A DNA stretch of 6,160 bases from an uncultured Acidobacteriota bacterium (GCA_937925645.1 CALAMB010000421.1:1-6160), one strand, 5' to 3'. Shown: positions 1 to 5,914, counted from the stretch's first letter. Made by a program: numbers and translations. The notes: a model not told the origin generated them from the sequence alone.

Positions 1-119
1 CTCTGCGCCTCAGCGCCTTGGCGGTGTGATTGAAGGAGGGAGCATTCAGTCAGGCGCGGGCAGGTGATTCCGCCCACAACCGTTCGCCGTGCTCGCCCAA
101 CCGGAACGACTGCTGCTCG

Positions 120-199
120 CGCCAAGACGCCAAGACGCCAAGCAGGGTTTTAGTTTTTTTCAGACCCTCGAGAATTCTCTGCGCCTCAGCGCCTTGGCG
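120..199 (-). repeat. Imperfect inverted repeat (hairpin) at the junction of units 1 and 2
   Basis: The left arm at 120-142 and right arm at 177-199 pair over 23 positions, with 17 Watson-Crick pairs. Five of the six mismatches are A.C on the plus strand, which become G.U pairs in minus-strand RNA. Only one true mismatch (G.A) then remains. The 34-nt loop contains an inner perfect stem, AGGGT at 144-148 with ACCCT at 164-168. It also contains most of the 10-bp palindrome GAGAATTCTC at 170-179. The strand bias suggests an RNA structure made when the leftward operon reads through. No U-run follows the stem, so a classical intrinsic terminator is not supported. Confidence 0.8.
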
Positions 200-295
200 G
201 TGTGATTGAAGGAGGGAGCATTCAGTCAGGCGCGGGCAGGTGATTCCGCCCACAACCGTTCGCCGTGCTCGCCCAACCGGAACGACTGCTGCTCG

Positions 296-375
296 CGCCA
301 AGACGCCAAGACGCCAAGCAGGGTTTTAGTTTTTTTCAGACCCTCGAGAATTCTCTGCGCCCCAGCGCCTTGGCG
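296..375 (-). repeat. Imperfect inverted repeat (hairpin) just downstream of the kinase stop codon
   Basis: This is the second copy of the hairpin, with arms at 296-318 and 353-375 and inner stem at 320-324 with 340-344. The right arm has one change from the other copy, at 362. It turns an A-T pair into A.C on the plus strand, which is again a G.U wobble in minus-strand RNA. In the leftward transcript the stem begins about 26 nt after the kinase stop (402-404). It could therefore act as a 3'-end stabilising or termination structure, like REP elements. That role is inferred. Confidence 0.75.
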
Positions 376-401
376 GTGGGATTGAAGGAGGGAGCATTCA
401 G

Positions 402-1265
402 TCAGGCTCGGGCCGATGGTTCCGCCCACAACCGTTCGCCGTGTTCGCCAAGCTGGTCGCAATCACCATAAATTAATTGAAAGGCGGGGATGCGTTCGGC
501 CAGGCGGACGGCGTCGACCAACCCGTGGTCCGGCCGGTTCCGGGCGTTGAGCAGGCAGCCCATGAGCCGCGCGGCGGCCTGCGCCGGTGACAGCGTCTGG
601 AGCGAGAAGCTTGCAGCCGCCCGGTAGTCGGTAAAGATGATACGCGCCAGCAGCGTCTGACCCGGCTTGGTGCCCGGGAGCAGGGCCGGGGCGATCATGG
701 CGCCATGGGGCGTGATCATGATGCCAGCACCGGGGGCGTTGAAATCCAGGCGGGATTCAAACAGGCGGAGAGAGGATTGCTTCAGGCTCAGGGGGCGGGA
801 CAGCCCGCGCAGCGTCGGGCCGTCGGCGGACACCGCGGCCAGTTCATCGGAATGATACGCCCAGCCCCGCAGCGCCAGCCAGCCGGCCAGGGTGGACTTG
901 CCGGCCGCGGTCCCGCCGGGAAAGATCACCCCCCGCCCCTGCCAGTCCAGGGCGGCGGCGTGGAACACCGGCGCCGCCGCCGCTACATCCGCAAGGACCG
1001 TGCAGATCCCCCGCTGCAACTGGTCCGCCAGCCAGCCGCGGTCGCCGCTCGCGGTGAGGCGCCGCCGGTCCTGGAAGAGGGCCGGCTCGCCGGTGGCCGG
1101 ATCCTCGCTCAGTTGAAAGACAATTGCCGCGGCGGGGCTGCCGACGCCGCCTCGCGGGAGCGCCGCGCAGACGAAGTCGGCGACGGTAACGGCCGCCGGC
1201 CCCCGGGCCTCGACGTCCACGGCGCCGCCGGCGAAGCGGATGGCGTAGCGGCGGGCGGCGCTCAT
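402..1265 (-). CDS. HprK-related P-loop kinase, with a repeat-derived C-terminal tail
   Basis: This 287-residue protein resembles the HPr kinase-related family found beside PqqD-like proteins. A Walker A loop, FPGGTAAGKSTLA, sits at about residues 115-127. A conserved HSDE (H138, D140, E141) lies where the HprK family has its catalytic acidic residues. These features predict ATP-dependent phosphorylation or phosphate-transfer chemistry on an unknown substrate, probably in the cytoplasm. The start at 1265 overlaps the stop of the upstream PqqD-like gene as ATGA, so the two are translationally coupled. The frame stays open upstream to 1670, but that part is antisense-like shadow of the neighbours. 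The last 16 residues (from about 272) lie in the tandem repeat, and the stop is supplied by repeat copy 3. Codons for residues ~262-269 are unusually AT-rich (bases ~457-482). The native C-terminus may have been replaced. The fold is fairly certain, the substrate unknown. Confidence 0.87.
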   Translation of the reverse strand: MSAARRYAIRFAGGAVDVEARGPAAVTVADFVCAALPRGGVGSPAAAIVFQLSEDPATGEPALFQDRRRLTASGDRGWLADQLQRGICTVLADVAAAAPVFHAAALDWQGRGVIFPGGTAAGKSTLAGWLALRGWAYHSDELAAVSADGPTLRGLSRPLSLKQSSLRLFESRLDFNAPGAGIMITPHGAMIAPALLPGTKPGQTLLARIIFTDYRAAASFSLQTLSPAQAAARLMGCLLNARNRPDHGLVDAVRLAERIPAFQLIYGDCDQLGEHGERLWAEPSARA

Positions 1266-1525
1266 ACCCACTCGATGGCGCCGCAGTCCGTCAGCGTGGC
1301 CATGGTCGCCTCCACGTCGGCGCGGATGACATCGACCGCCTCGGGGTAGGCCGCCGCCAGCTCGGCGACGATGTCCGCCACGGTGCGCGCGCCGTCGCTC
1401 AGATGCCAGATGAGCAGCGCCGTGGGGTTGCAGTAGAGCACCCGGGATTCGCCGGGAAAGTACAGGACCGCCTCGTCGCCGATGGGTTCCAGGCGGTAGC
1501 CGGGCGCGGGTCGGGGACGGTTCAT
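1262..1525 (-). CDS. PqqD-like small protein (peptide-binding chaperone fold)
   Basis: This 87-residue protein has the PqqD-family layout: an N-terminal beta region (YRLEPIGDEAVLYFP), then NPTALLIWHLSDGARTVADI, then helices ending in an L..CGAI segment. The conserved N-x-T/S-A-x-x-I-W motif followed by a G-x-x-T-V-x-D/E-I turn is clear at about residues 33-52. PqqD proteins present peptides to modifying enzymes, as stand-alone chaperones or fused domains (family knowledge). The start at 1525 follows the nucleotidyltransferase stop by 6 nt and has a strong Shine-Dalgarno overlapping that stop. The 3' end overlaps the kinase start. Position between a nucleotidyltransferase and an HprK-like kinase suggests the HPr-rel-A type of PqqD relative. 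No precursor peptide gene is visible nearby, so its client is unknown. Confidence 0.92.
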   Translation of the reverse strand: MNRPRPAPGYRLEPIGDEAVLYFPGESRVLYCNPTALLIWHLSDGARTVADIVAELAAAYPEAVDVIRADVEATMATLTDCGAIEWV

Positions 1526-1531
1526 GAACGG

Positions 1532-1538
1532 TCACCTC
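1532..1538 (-). promoter_or_regulatory. Shine-Dalgarno of the PqqD-like gene, overlapping the upstream stop codon
   Basis: Read on the minus strand this is GAGGTGA, a 7-base match to the anti-Shine-Dalgarno sequence. Its last three bases are the TGA of the nucleotidyltransferase. Six bases separate it from the ATG at 1525. The arrangement implies termination-reinitiation coupling. Confidence 0.8.
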
Positions 1539-2698
1539 GCGGGAGAATTTCGATACTGGCGGACCAACTTGTGCGTAACGCCGCCGAGGATTCGCCCGGG
1601 GTGGCGGCACCAGCGGGTCCAGAGAAGCGTCCCCTCGGGGCCGAGCCCGTAGTGCAGGCGCAGCCACCATTCCGGCGGATGGAAGGTGTCCCGGAGATAG
1701 CGATCCAGCCGGCCCCGGTCCGGGGCGGCCAGCGGGCAGGTGGGCCAGCCGCGGTAGCCCTCGCCCACGCCCCGGGGCGGGCGCCCGGCTTCGCGGACGC
1801 CCAGCTCATCGCGCAGCCGGCCGGGCAACGGGACCAGGTGATGGAGCAGGGCCAGCGTCGAGCGGACGAAGGGCCGGCGGGCGACGAGCGCCGGCCAGTC
1901 GATTGCTTCGGCAAACTGCTCGGCGTAGCTGACGATGTCGGCGATCCAGATCAGGCGGGGCCGGACCACCTGGGAGGCCAGGTGGCGCATGCTGGCCAGA
2001 TGCCAGCTCAGGTGGAGGAGCATGGCCTCGTGCCCCAGCGTCCGGGCGTCGGCGCCGCCGGGCAGGGAAACGGGACGCGGGTCGGTCCACACGTCCCCGG
2101 CGTCGGGCGTCCGCTCGCCGGACTGGGCGAAGAGGTCCGTGTGCAGTTCGATCACCACCGGAGTGCCGCCGGCCATCCGGCGCAGCGGCGGCGGGTGGCG
2201 GTGCTCGGCCTGCCAGAGGGCGTCCGGGTCGGCGGGCAGGTCGCGGTAGCCCAGTCCGCGAAGCGCTTCGAGCGCCGGAGCGAGCGCGCCGGCGGGCACC
2301 AGCAGGTCCAGGTCGCCCATGGGCCGCAGGCCCGGTTCCGGATAGACCAGGTGGGCCAGCGCGGCGCCCTTGAGCACGAGAACGGGAATGCCGGCGTCCG
2401 CGAGGCCGTCCAGCGCTTCGCGCAGCGCCCCGAACCGCGCGGCGCCGGCGGCGCGGTGCTGCAGCGCCAGCCCCTGCAGCACCCGCGCGGCGTGGGGCGG
2501 GGGCGTCCCGCCGGCCTGCCGGAGCAGGTGGAGCAGCAATGGCGCCACTCCCTGCGCCTCCGCCATCTCGGCGACGCCAGCCCACTCCGGCAACCGGGCG
2601 GTGACATCCCGCGCGGCATCCCGCAGCTCGCAGCGCCGCTCGGCGTCGCACGTCACCCGGGCGAACCGGCTCAGAAACAGATATACGGGATCGTCCAT
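1532..2698 (-). CDS. Nucleotidyltransferase family protein (NTP_transf_5-like)
   Basis: The chosen start gives 388 residues. The core shows the pattern of uncharacterised nucleotidyltransferases of the Pol-beta type: IPVLVLKGAALAHLVYP (residues ~104-120), then GLRPMGDLDLLVP (123-135) with the metal-binding pair D129 and D131, then VVIELH (181-186), where E184 may be the third acidic ligand. The helical N-terminal domain (1-100) and His/Trp-rich C-terminal region match the family's usual 350-400 residues. The frame stays open upstream to 3019. ATG 2698 is preferred because the similarity starts there and a promoter lies at 2715-2743. The Shine-Dalgarno is weak (GGA about 8 nt upstream). It is first gene of the operon with the PqqD-like and kinase genes. 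Transfer of a nucleotide to a small molecule or protein is expected, but the acceptor is unknown. Confidence 0.87.
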   Translation of the reverse strand: MDDPVYLFLSRFARVTCDAERRCELRDAARDVTARLPEWAGVAEMAEAQGVAPLLLHLLRQAGGTPPPHAARVLQGLALQHRAAGAARFGALREALDGLADAGIPVLVLKGAALAHLVYPEPGLRPMGDLDLLVPAGALAPALEALRGLGYRDLPADPDALWQAEHRHPPPLRRMAGGTPVVIELHTDLFAQSGERTPDAGDVWTDPRPVSLPGGADARTLGHEAMLLHLSWHLASMRHLASQVVRPRLIWIADIVSYAEQFAEAIDWPALVARRPFVRSTLALLHHLVPLPGRLRDELGVREAGRPPRGVGEGYRGWPTCPLAAPDRGRLDRYLRDTFHPPEWWLRLHYGLGPEGTLLWTRWCRHPGRILGGVTHKLVRQYRNSPAR

Positions 2699-2714
2699 GC
2701 TGTATCCGCGATCG

Positions 2715-2743
2715 AGAGTACGGAAAAACCGGGAAACTGTCAA
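2715..2743 (-). promoter_or_regulatory. Predicted sigma70-type promoter of the leftward operon
   Basis: On the minus strand an exact TTGACA (2738-2743) is followed by a 17-bp spacer and TACTCT (2715-2720), which matches TATAAT at three of six bases. The predicted transcription start is near 2708, only about 10 nt before the nucleotidyltransferase ATG at 2698. The mRNA would be almost leaderless, which fits the weak Shine-Dalgarno. Confidence 0.6.
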
Positions 2744-2752
2744 GAACCGGGC

Positions 2753-2775
2753 GTTCCACCGCGCCCGGGCGGAAC
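2753..2775. promoter_or_regulatory. Dyad between the divergent promoters (possible operator)
   Basis: GTTCC (2753-2757) and GGAAC (2771-2775) form an inverted repeat around a 10-bp palindrome, CGCCCGGGCG (2762-2771). The outer and inner dyads have slightly different centres, so this may be chance in GC-rich DNA. It lies between the two -35 boxes, where a shared regulator could bind. Confidence 0.3.
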
Positions 2776-2783
2776 GGTAGATC

Positions 2784-2812
2784 TTGACATTCGGCCCGAA
2801 TGCCCCAACAAT
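2784..2812 (+). promoter_or_regulatory. Predicted sigma70-type promoter of the rightward genes
   Basis: An exact TTGACA at 2784-2789, a 17-bp spacer and AACAAT at 2807-2812 (four of six matches to TATAAT) give a good sigma70 promoter. Transcription should start near 2819, leaving a leader of about 19 nt with GGAG at 2827-2830 before the ATG at 2838. Confidence 0.72.
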
Positions 2813-2837
2813 GAAAAAAAACACCTGGAGAAAGCCC

Positions 2838-3938
2838 ATGAAGATCCGATTGAGTCTCGTGATCGTTCTGGCGGGGATGGTCTGGTCGGTCGCCGGCCAG
2901 GGCGCCAACTGCACCACCCTGTCGCTGGCGCCGCAGGACTGGCAGCAGGGCCAGAACCGCTTCGGCCGGCTGGAGACAATCCAGGGCAACCTGCTGGTCC
3001 GGGGCGACAACTGGACCAACGGCCGGCTGCAAAACGGCCGCTACGACGGCAACCACGTGCTGTCCGCCAGCCAGTTCAACCTCCAGGGGGGCGGCGACGT
3101 GTTCCTCGTGTTCGGCGTGGACGGAGGCGGCAAGTACATGGCCGTTTATCCGCTGCTGTTCACCGGCGTGAGCGTGCCCCACATGACCACCCATCACTCC
3201 TGGGCGGGCAGCGTGGTGTTGCCGGAAAAGCAGTGGCTGTTCGCCCACCTGCACGTGAACCCATCGGGCGACTACCAGCTCACCGTGTGCCGGGGCAACT
3301 ACGACAACCAGGGCGGCCAGGTGATGCTGAGCCGTACCGGGAAGTTGTCCTCGCTGACCGGCCGGGTGGAACTTGTCTTCGGCGATAACTACGCCGGCCC
3401 CAACGCGATGGTGATCATCCAAAAAGTGATGGTCTGCCCGGCTTCCGGCGGCGGCGGCAACTGGGGCGGCGGCGGAGGCGGCAGCGGACGGCGCGGCGGC
3501 GGATTCGGCTCAGTCTTCACCGCCGGCGGCGGCGGCAACCAGGCCGCGGCGGTCTGGTACGTGGGCACCCGGGCCAGCAAGTACCGGGTGAACCGGGTCT
3601 ACTGCGCCATCGCCTGCGACCAGGTGGCCAATTCAGCCATGGGCGTGTTGATCCAGGCCGGATTTCCGCACATCGCCTTCGGCCCCGCCACGTTCGACCA
3701 GTGCGTCGCGTGGGTGGAATCGTCCAACGACCGCTGGTGGCCGGTGAGCGAGGACTGCTACGTGGGCGCCCGGTCCGAGATGGACGGCACGTACCGGTAC
3801 GCCATCGCCTGCGATTCGGGCGACGGCCCCGCCTCCTATAAGCTCACCACCTCGGGCTACACGTCCATCGTGTTCGGCCCGGCGACCTGGCAGGACTGCA
3901 CCGACTGGCTGGCCGCCCGGGGTGTGACCGGCTTCTGA
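2838..3938 (+). CDS. Exported protein with a beta-rich domain, Gly-rich linker and duplicated Cys/Trp module
   Basis: I do not recognise a named family. The 366-residue product starts at ATG 2838, with GGAG 7 nt upstream. An in-frame upstream start at 2784 would lie on the promoter -35 box. Residues 1-~22 form a Sec signal peptide (KIR, hydrophobic core, then SVAG/QGA). Residues ~24-200 are rich in alternating strands with Cys near both ends (C25, C151, C200) and read like a lectin- or glucanase-type beta-sandwich (inference). Residues ~203-237 are a Gly/Asn linker. Residues ~240-299 and ~307-362 are two related modules sharing YVG.R, AIACD, FGPAT and a C-x-x-W ending, each with a likely disulphide pair. 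It is probably extracellular or periplasmic and may bind a ligand or surface. The next exported gene follows after 60 bp and is probably co-transcribed. Confidence 0.9.
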   Translation: MKIRLSLVIVLAGMVWSVAGQGANCTTLSLAPQDWQQGQNRFGRLETIQGNLLVRGDNWTNGRLQNGRYDGNHVLSASQFNLQGGGDVFLVFGVDGGGKYMAVYPLLFTGVSVPHMTTHHSWAGSVVLPEKQWLFAHLHVNPSGDYQLTVCRGNYDNQGGQVMLSRTGKLSSLTGRVELVFGDNYAGPNAMVIIQKVMVCPASGGGGNWGGGGGGSGRRGGGFGSVFTAGGGGNQAAAVWYVGTRASKYRVNRVYCAIACDQVANSAMGVLIQAGFPHIAFGPATFDQCVAWVESSNDRWWPVSEDCYVGARSEMDGTYRYAIACDSGDGPASYKLTTSGYTSIVFGPATWQDCTDWLAARGVTGF

Positions 3939-3940
3939 TC

Positions 3941-3983
3941 GTCGGCCGGCCCCGGCTGACGTGAGCGGCGTTTTAACACCGCT
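3941..3983 (+). promoter_or_regulatory. Two adjacent hairpins between the exported-protein genes
   Basis: The first, 3941-3949 with 3952-3960, pairs GTCGGCCGG with CCGGCTGAC. It includes one G.U wobble on the plus strand, and the closing pair must open for a realistic loop. The second pairs AGCGG (3964-3968) with CCGCT (3979-3983), and GTT with AAC inside. A TTTT at 3971-3974 lies in the second loop, not after a stem. They may attenuate or stabilise the transcript. A strong terminator is not supported. Confidence 0.4.
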
Positions 3984-3998
3984 GGCGGGGAGTGAAGC

Positions 3999-5099
3999 AT
4001 GAAGCACATCCGCTCCGGCCGCGCGATCCTGCTTTTGGTGAGTCTCGCGCTGGCGGTCGCCCTTGCCGCAGCAGCAGCCGCGCCCCCGGTTCTCCTGCAG
4101 CACCGGGGCATCCAGGACCCCGCCTACCAGACCACCGCCTATTTCCTGCTGGTGCCCGAAGGGTGGCGGCTGGACGGCTCGGTGAGCTTCCTGCCGGCGC
4201 CCAGTCTGGCCCGCACCACGGTCATCGCGGCCCGCAACGTCGCCGACACCCGCGGCGTGTACCTGCTCACCGGCGAAGCCACCTACACCTACGGCACCGG
4301 TCCCGTGTGGGAGATGTTCCTCAACAGCCCCTCCTTCCAGGGGACGTACAACGGCATGCACGTGGCGCCGCCGGCCGCCGCCGCCGACTACCTGCGCCAG
4401 TCGGTCTTGCCGGTGTTGCGGCGGCAACACCCGGATTACGCGATCCACGACATCCGGCCTGATTCGGAGGCGGCGGAACAGGTCCGCCGGCTGGACGCCG
4501 CCTCGCCCCACGGTCAGGCCATCCTCCAGGTGGGAGGACGCTACCAGTACGACGCCATTCGTTTCCGCGGCCGCTGCACGGTCGGTGGCCAGGCGGTGGA
4601 GGCGGACGGCTCGCTGATCCTCACCTGCCTGATGCAATCCTCCGACGGCATGAACACCAGCTACCTCTGGGGGGTGACCGGATTGTCGATCCTGTACGCC
4701 GAGGCGGGCCGGCTGGCGGCGCTGACGCCGCTGCTCCGCTCCGTCGCCCGAAGCGTCCGGATGAACCCGGCCTGGTACACCCGGATGCAGAGCCACCGTT
4801 ACCGGCTATGGCAAAAAGCGCTCGACGCCCAGGCCGAGATCGGCGAGATCATCACCCGGAACAACGAGCGGCTGAGGGACCGGGACCGCATCTACGCCGG
4901 ATTTTCCGAGTACCTGCGCGGCACCGACGTCTACCGCGATCCCCACAGCGGCAATTACTTCGAGCTGGAAAGCGGCCGCGATCACGTCTGGTTCAACCGC
5001 AACGGCGACGTGATCTACAGCGACAATCCGAACTATTCCCCCAACACCGATCCGCGGTTCAACACGCAGGACTGGTCCGAAGGCCGGCGCGCGCGGTAG
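3999..5099 (+). CDS. Exported protein with a PsbP/Mog1-like part and a C-terminal DP..N..NPNTDP module
   Basis: The 366-residue product starts at ATG 3999, with GGGGAGTGA ending 3 nt upstream. It has a Sec signal peptide: a basic start (KHIRSGR) and a long Leu/Ala core ending AAAAA near residue 28. Residues ~40-260 contain AYFLLVPEGWRL and end SVRMNPAWY, a pattern like PsbP/Mog1-type alpha-beta domains (weak inference). A charged helix at ~262-300 leads to a C-terminal module with YLRGTDVYRDPHSG, W331, NGDVIYSDNPNYSPNTDP and a final W359. Similar tails with a Gly-rich turn followed by NPN recur in secreted hypothetical proteins of environmental bacteria (recollection, not checked). It shares orientation and probable operon with the previous exported protein, but no sequence similarity is evident. 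Function is unknown. Confidence 0.88.
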   Translation: MKHIRSGRAILLLVSLALAVALAAAAAAPPVLLQHRGIQDPAYQTTAYFLLVPEGWRLDGSVSFLPAPSLARTTVIAARNVADTRGVYLLTGEATYTYGTGPVWEMFLNSPSFQGTYNGMHVAPPAAAADYLRQSVLPVLRRQHPDYAIHDIRPDSEAAEQVRRLDAASPHGQAILQVGGRYQYDAIRFRGRCTVGGQAVEADGSLILTCLMQSSDGMNTSYLWGVTGLSILYAEAGRLAALTPLLRSVARSVRMNPAWYTRMQSHRYRLWQKALDAQAEIGEIITRNNERLRDRDRIYAGFSEYLRGTDVYRDPHSGNYFELESGRDHVWFNRNGDVIYSDNPNYSPNTDPRFNTQDWSEGRRAR

Positions 5100-5293
5100 C
5101 TCATCCGCGGGTTTGGCGGCTCCGCCGGTCTTTCCAGCCGAGCCATCGAACACGGCAACAACACGGGATGTATTCACCACTTCGCGAAGGAACAATCAAA
5201 ATTATTGCCGGACTGCGAAAATATTCCGCTAAACAGGCAAATCGGGTAGTCTAACAGACAAGAACAATCCAGGGTTCCGAACAGGAGGTGCGT
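5100..5293 (+). promoter_or_regulatory. Intergenic region with an AT-richer pocket upstream of the needle-like gene
   Basis: No gene is supported here. GGCGGCTCCGCC at 5114-5125 can form only a short hairpin after the upstream gene. A perfect 10-bp palindrome CTTCGCGAAG lies at 5180-5189. Bases ~5190-5260 are clearly richer in A+T than the surroundings, as expected for a promoter. A weak candidate is TTGCCG (5205-5210) with 17 bp to GCTAAA (5228-5233), matching four and three consensus bases. The gap suggests the needle-like gene starts its own transcription unit. Confidence 0.35.
5283..5290 (+). promoter_or_regulatory. Strong Shine-Dalgarno that fixes the start of the needle-like gene
   Basis: AGGAGGTG is a near-complete anti-Shine-Dalgarno match. 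A GTG at 5288-5290 in the same frame lies inside this site and so cannot be the start. The ATG at 5294 is well spaced and is chosen. Confidence 0.85.
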
Positions 5294-5878
5294 ATGGGCG
5301 ACGTGATCGGCGGCGTGGCGGATTTCGTTGGCGGCGCCATCGACATGGTGGGCGACGCCATCGACAGCGTGGGCATCCCCCTCGTGGGGGACGCCATCAG
5401 CTGGATGGGGGACGGCATCAGCTCCGTCGGGGGCACGGTGGGTGACGTGGCGGGCGGGATCACCGACATGTTCTTCAGTCCGCTGCAAACCATCCCCGAA
5501 ATGGTAGGCGGCATGATCGGCGGCTTCGGGCCCATCCAGGCCAGTTCCACGCCGCCGCTGCCCATGAACATTCTGCCGTTGGACACCCCCTTCAGTATCG
5601 TGCAGAGCGGCGTCGGCGGCGCGGCCAGCGCCGGCGGCGGGGTGGGCGGCGGCCCCAACAACATCGTCAGCACCATGGCCGACAAGGCGGATTCGATGTA
5701 CAACGAACTGGAGCAGGCAATCAACAACCTCGTTCCCGGCAGTGAGACTTACGAGAGAGACCTGAACGCGATCCAGTTGGCCATGTCGAAGTACACCCAG
5801 ATGACGGAGCTGCTGAGCAACCTGCAAAAGGACCTGCACGACATGAGCATGTCCATCATCCGCAACATCAAGATGTGA
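5294..5878 (+). CDS. Putative type III secretion needle/filament-like protein with a Gly-rich heptad N-terminus
   Basis: The product has 194 residues and no classical signal peptide. Residues ~5-60 are a chain of 7-residue units, V/M-G-(G/D)-(A/G)-I-(D/S)-x, with glycine-zipper spacing and amphipathic character. Residues ~80-127 are Pro- then Gly-rich. Residues ~128-194 form two helices joined by a turn (NNLVPGSETYE). The second helix holds QLAMSKYTQMTELLSN, K179 and a SIIRNI ending. That layout (helix, P-containing turn, L..IQ....KY...., S, K, terminal I.. I) matches the C-terminal half of type III needle subunits such as YscF, PrgI and EscF, or the EspA filament. Known needle subunits are about 80-90 residues, so the N-terminal ~110 residues would be an extension. 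A TPR gene follows at 36 bp, fitting a subunit-chaperone pair. Alternatives are a translocator, a phage tail protein or an unrelated coiled-coil protein. Confidence 0.8.
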   Translation: MGDVIGGVADFVGGAIDMVGDAIDSVGIPLVGDAISWMGDGISSVGGTVGDVAGGITDMFFSPLQTIPEMVGGMIGGFGPIQASSTPPLPMNILPLDTPFSIVQSGVGGAASAGGGVGGGPNNIVSTMADKADSMYNELEQAINNLVPGSETYERDLNAIQLAMSKYTQMTELLSNLQKDLHDMSMSIIRNIKM

Positions 5879-5914
5879 GCCGCGGGCACCGGACAGGCAA
5901 CACAGGAGGCGAAC

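Larger units (their letters stand above)
1..449. repeat. Tandem array of a 176-bp unit (two full copies plus one partial)
   Basis: Units 1-176 and 177-352 read identical base for base. A third copy at 353-449 matches clearly but carries about nine substitutions, for example at 362, 379, 407, 444 and a cluster near 412-416. It loses similarity near 449. Each unit contains a stretch with an 8-nt period (CGCCAAGA repeated) and a right arm starting CTCTGCGCC. Such motifs occur as dispersed intergenic repeats in many GC-rich bacterial genomes (general knowledge). The window begins with a right arm whose left partner lies outside, so more copies probably extend leftward. Bases 1-401 hold no gene. 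The short open frames there (50-301, 226-462 and 265-471) are products of the repeat. Confidence 0.97.

Noticed and set aside
120..142. CRISPR-like array from the CGCCAAGA periodicity
   Set aside because: The 8-nt period is within one hairpin arm and the 176-bp units are identical throughout, so there are no variable spacers.
168..177. Adjacent XhoI-like and EcoRI-like sites suggesting a cloning artefact
   Set aside because: CTCGAGAATTC recurs within the repeat unit and falls in the loop of a natural-looking hairpin. No vector sequence flanks it.
1403..3388. Very long plus-strand open frame (661 codons) across the leftward operon
   Set aside because: It is antisense to three recognisable genes. 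Its product is low-complexity Arg/Gly/Pro/Gln-rich sequence, and it crosses both promoters. GC-rich codon bias removes stops from this frame.
1806..3422. Long minus-strand open frame (538 codons)
   Set aside because: It overlaps the nucleotidyltransferase in another frame and is antisense to the first exported protein. The product is Arg/Ala-rich with no motif.
3436..3540. Minus-strand polyproline frame opposite the Gly-rich linker
   Set aside because: GGC codons of the linker read as GCC/CCG/CCC runs on the other strand. The plus-strand gene explains it.
3633..4796. Minus-strand open frame (387 codons) opposite the exported proteins
   Set aside because: Antisense shadow of two genes with signal peptides and good ribosome sites. 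The product is Gly/Arg/His/Val-rich without domains.
5114..5140. Intrinsic terminator after the second exported protein
   Set aside because: The GGCGGCTCCGCC stem is too short once a realistic loop is allowed, and the following T-run is only three bases.
5174..5839. Minus-strand frames opposite the needle-like gene, including one of 221 codons rich in His/Asp/Val
   Set aside because: The repetitive residues simply mirror the VGDAI repeats of the plus-strand gene. No ribosome site or recognisable motif is present.
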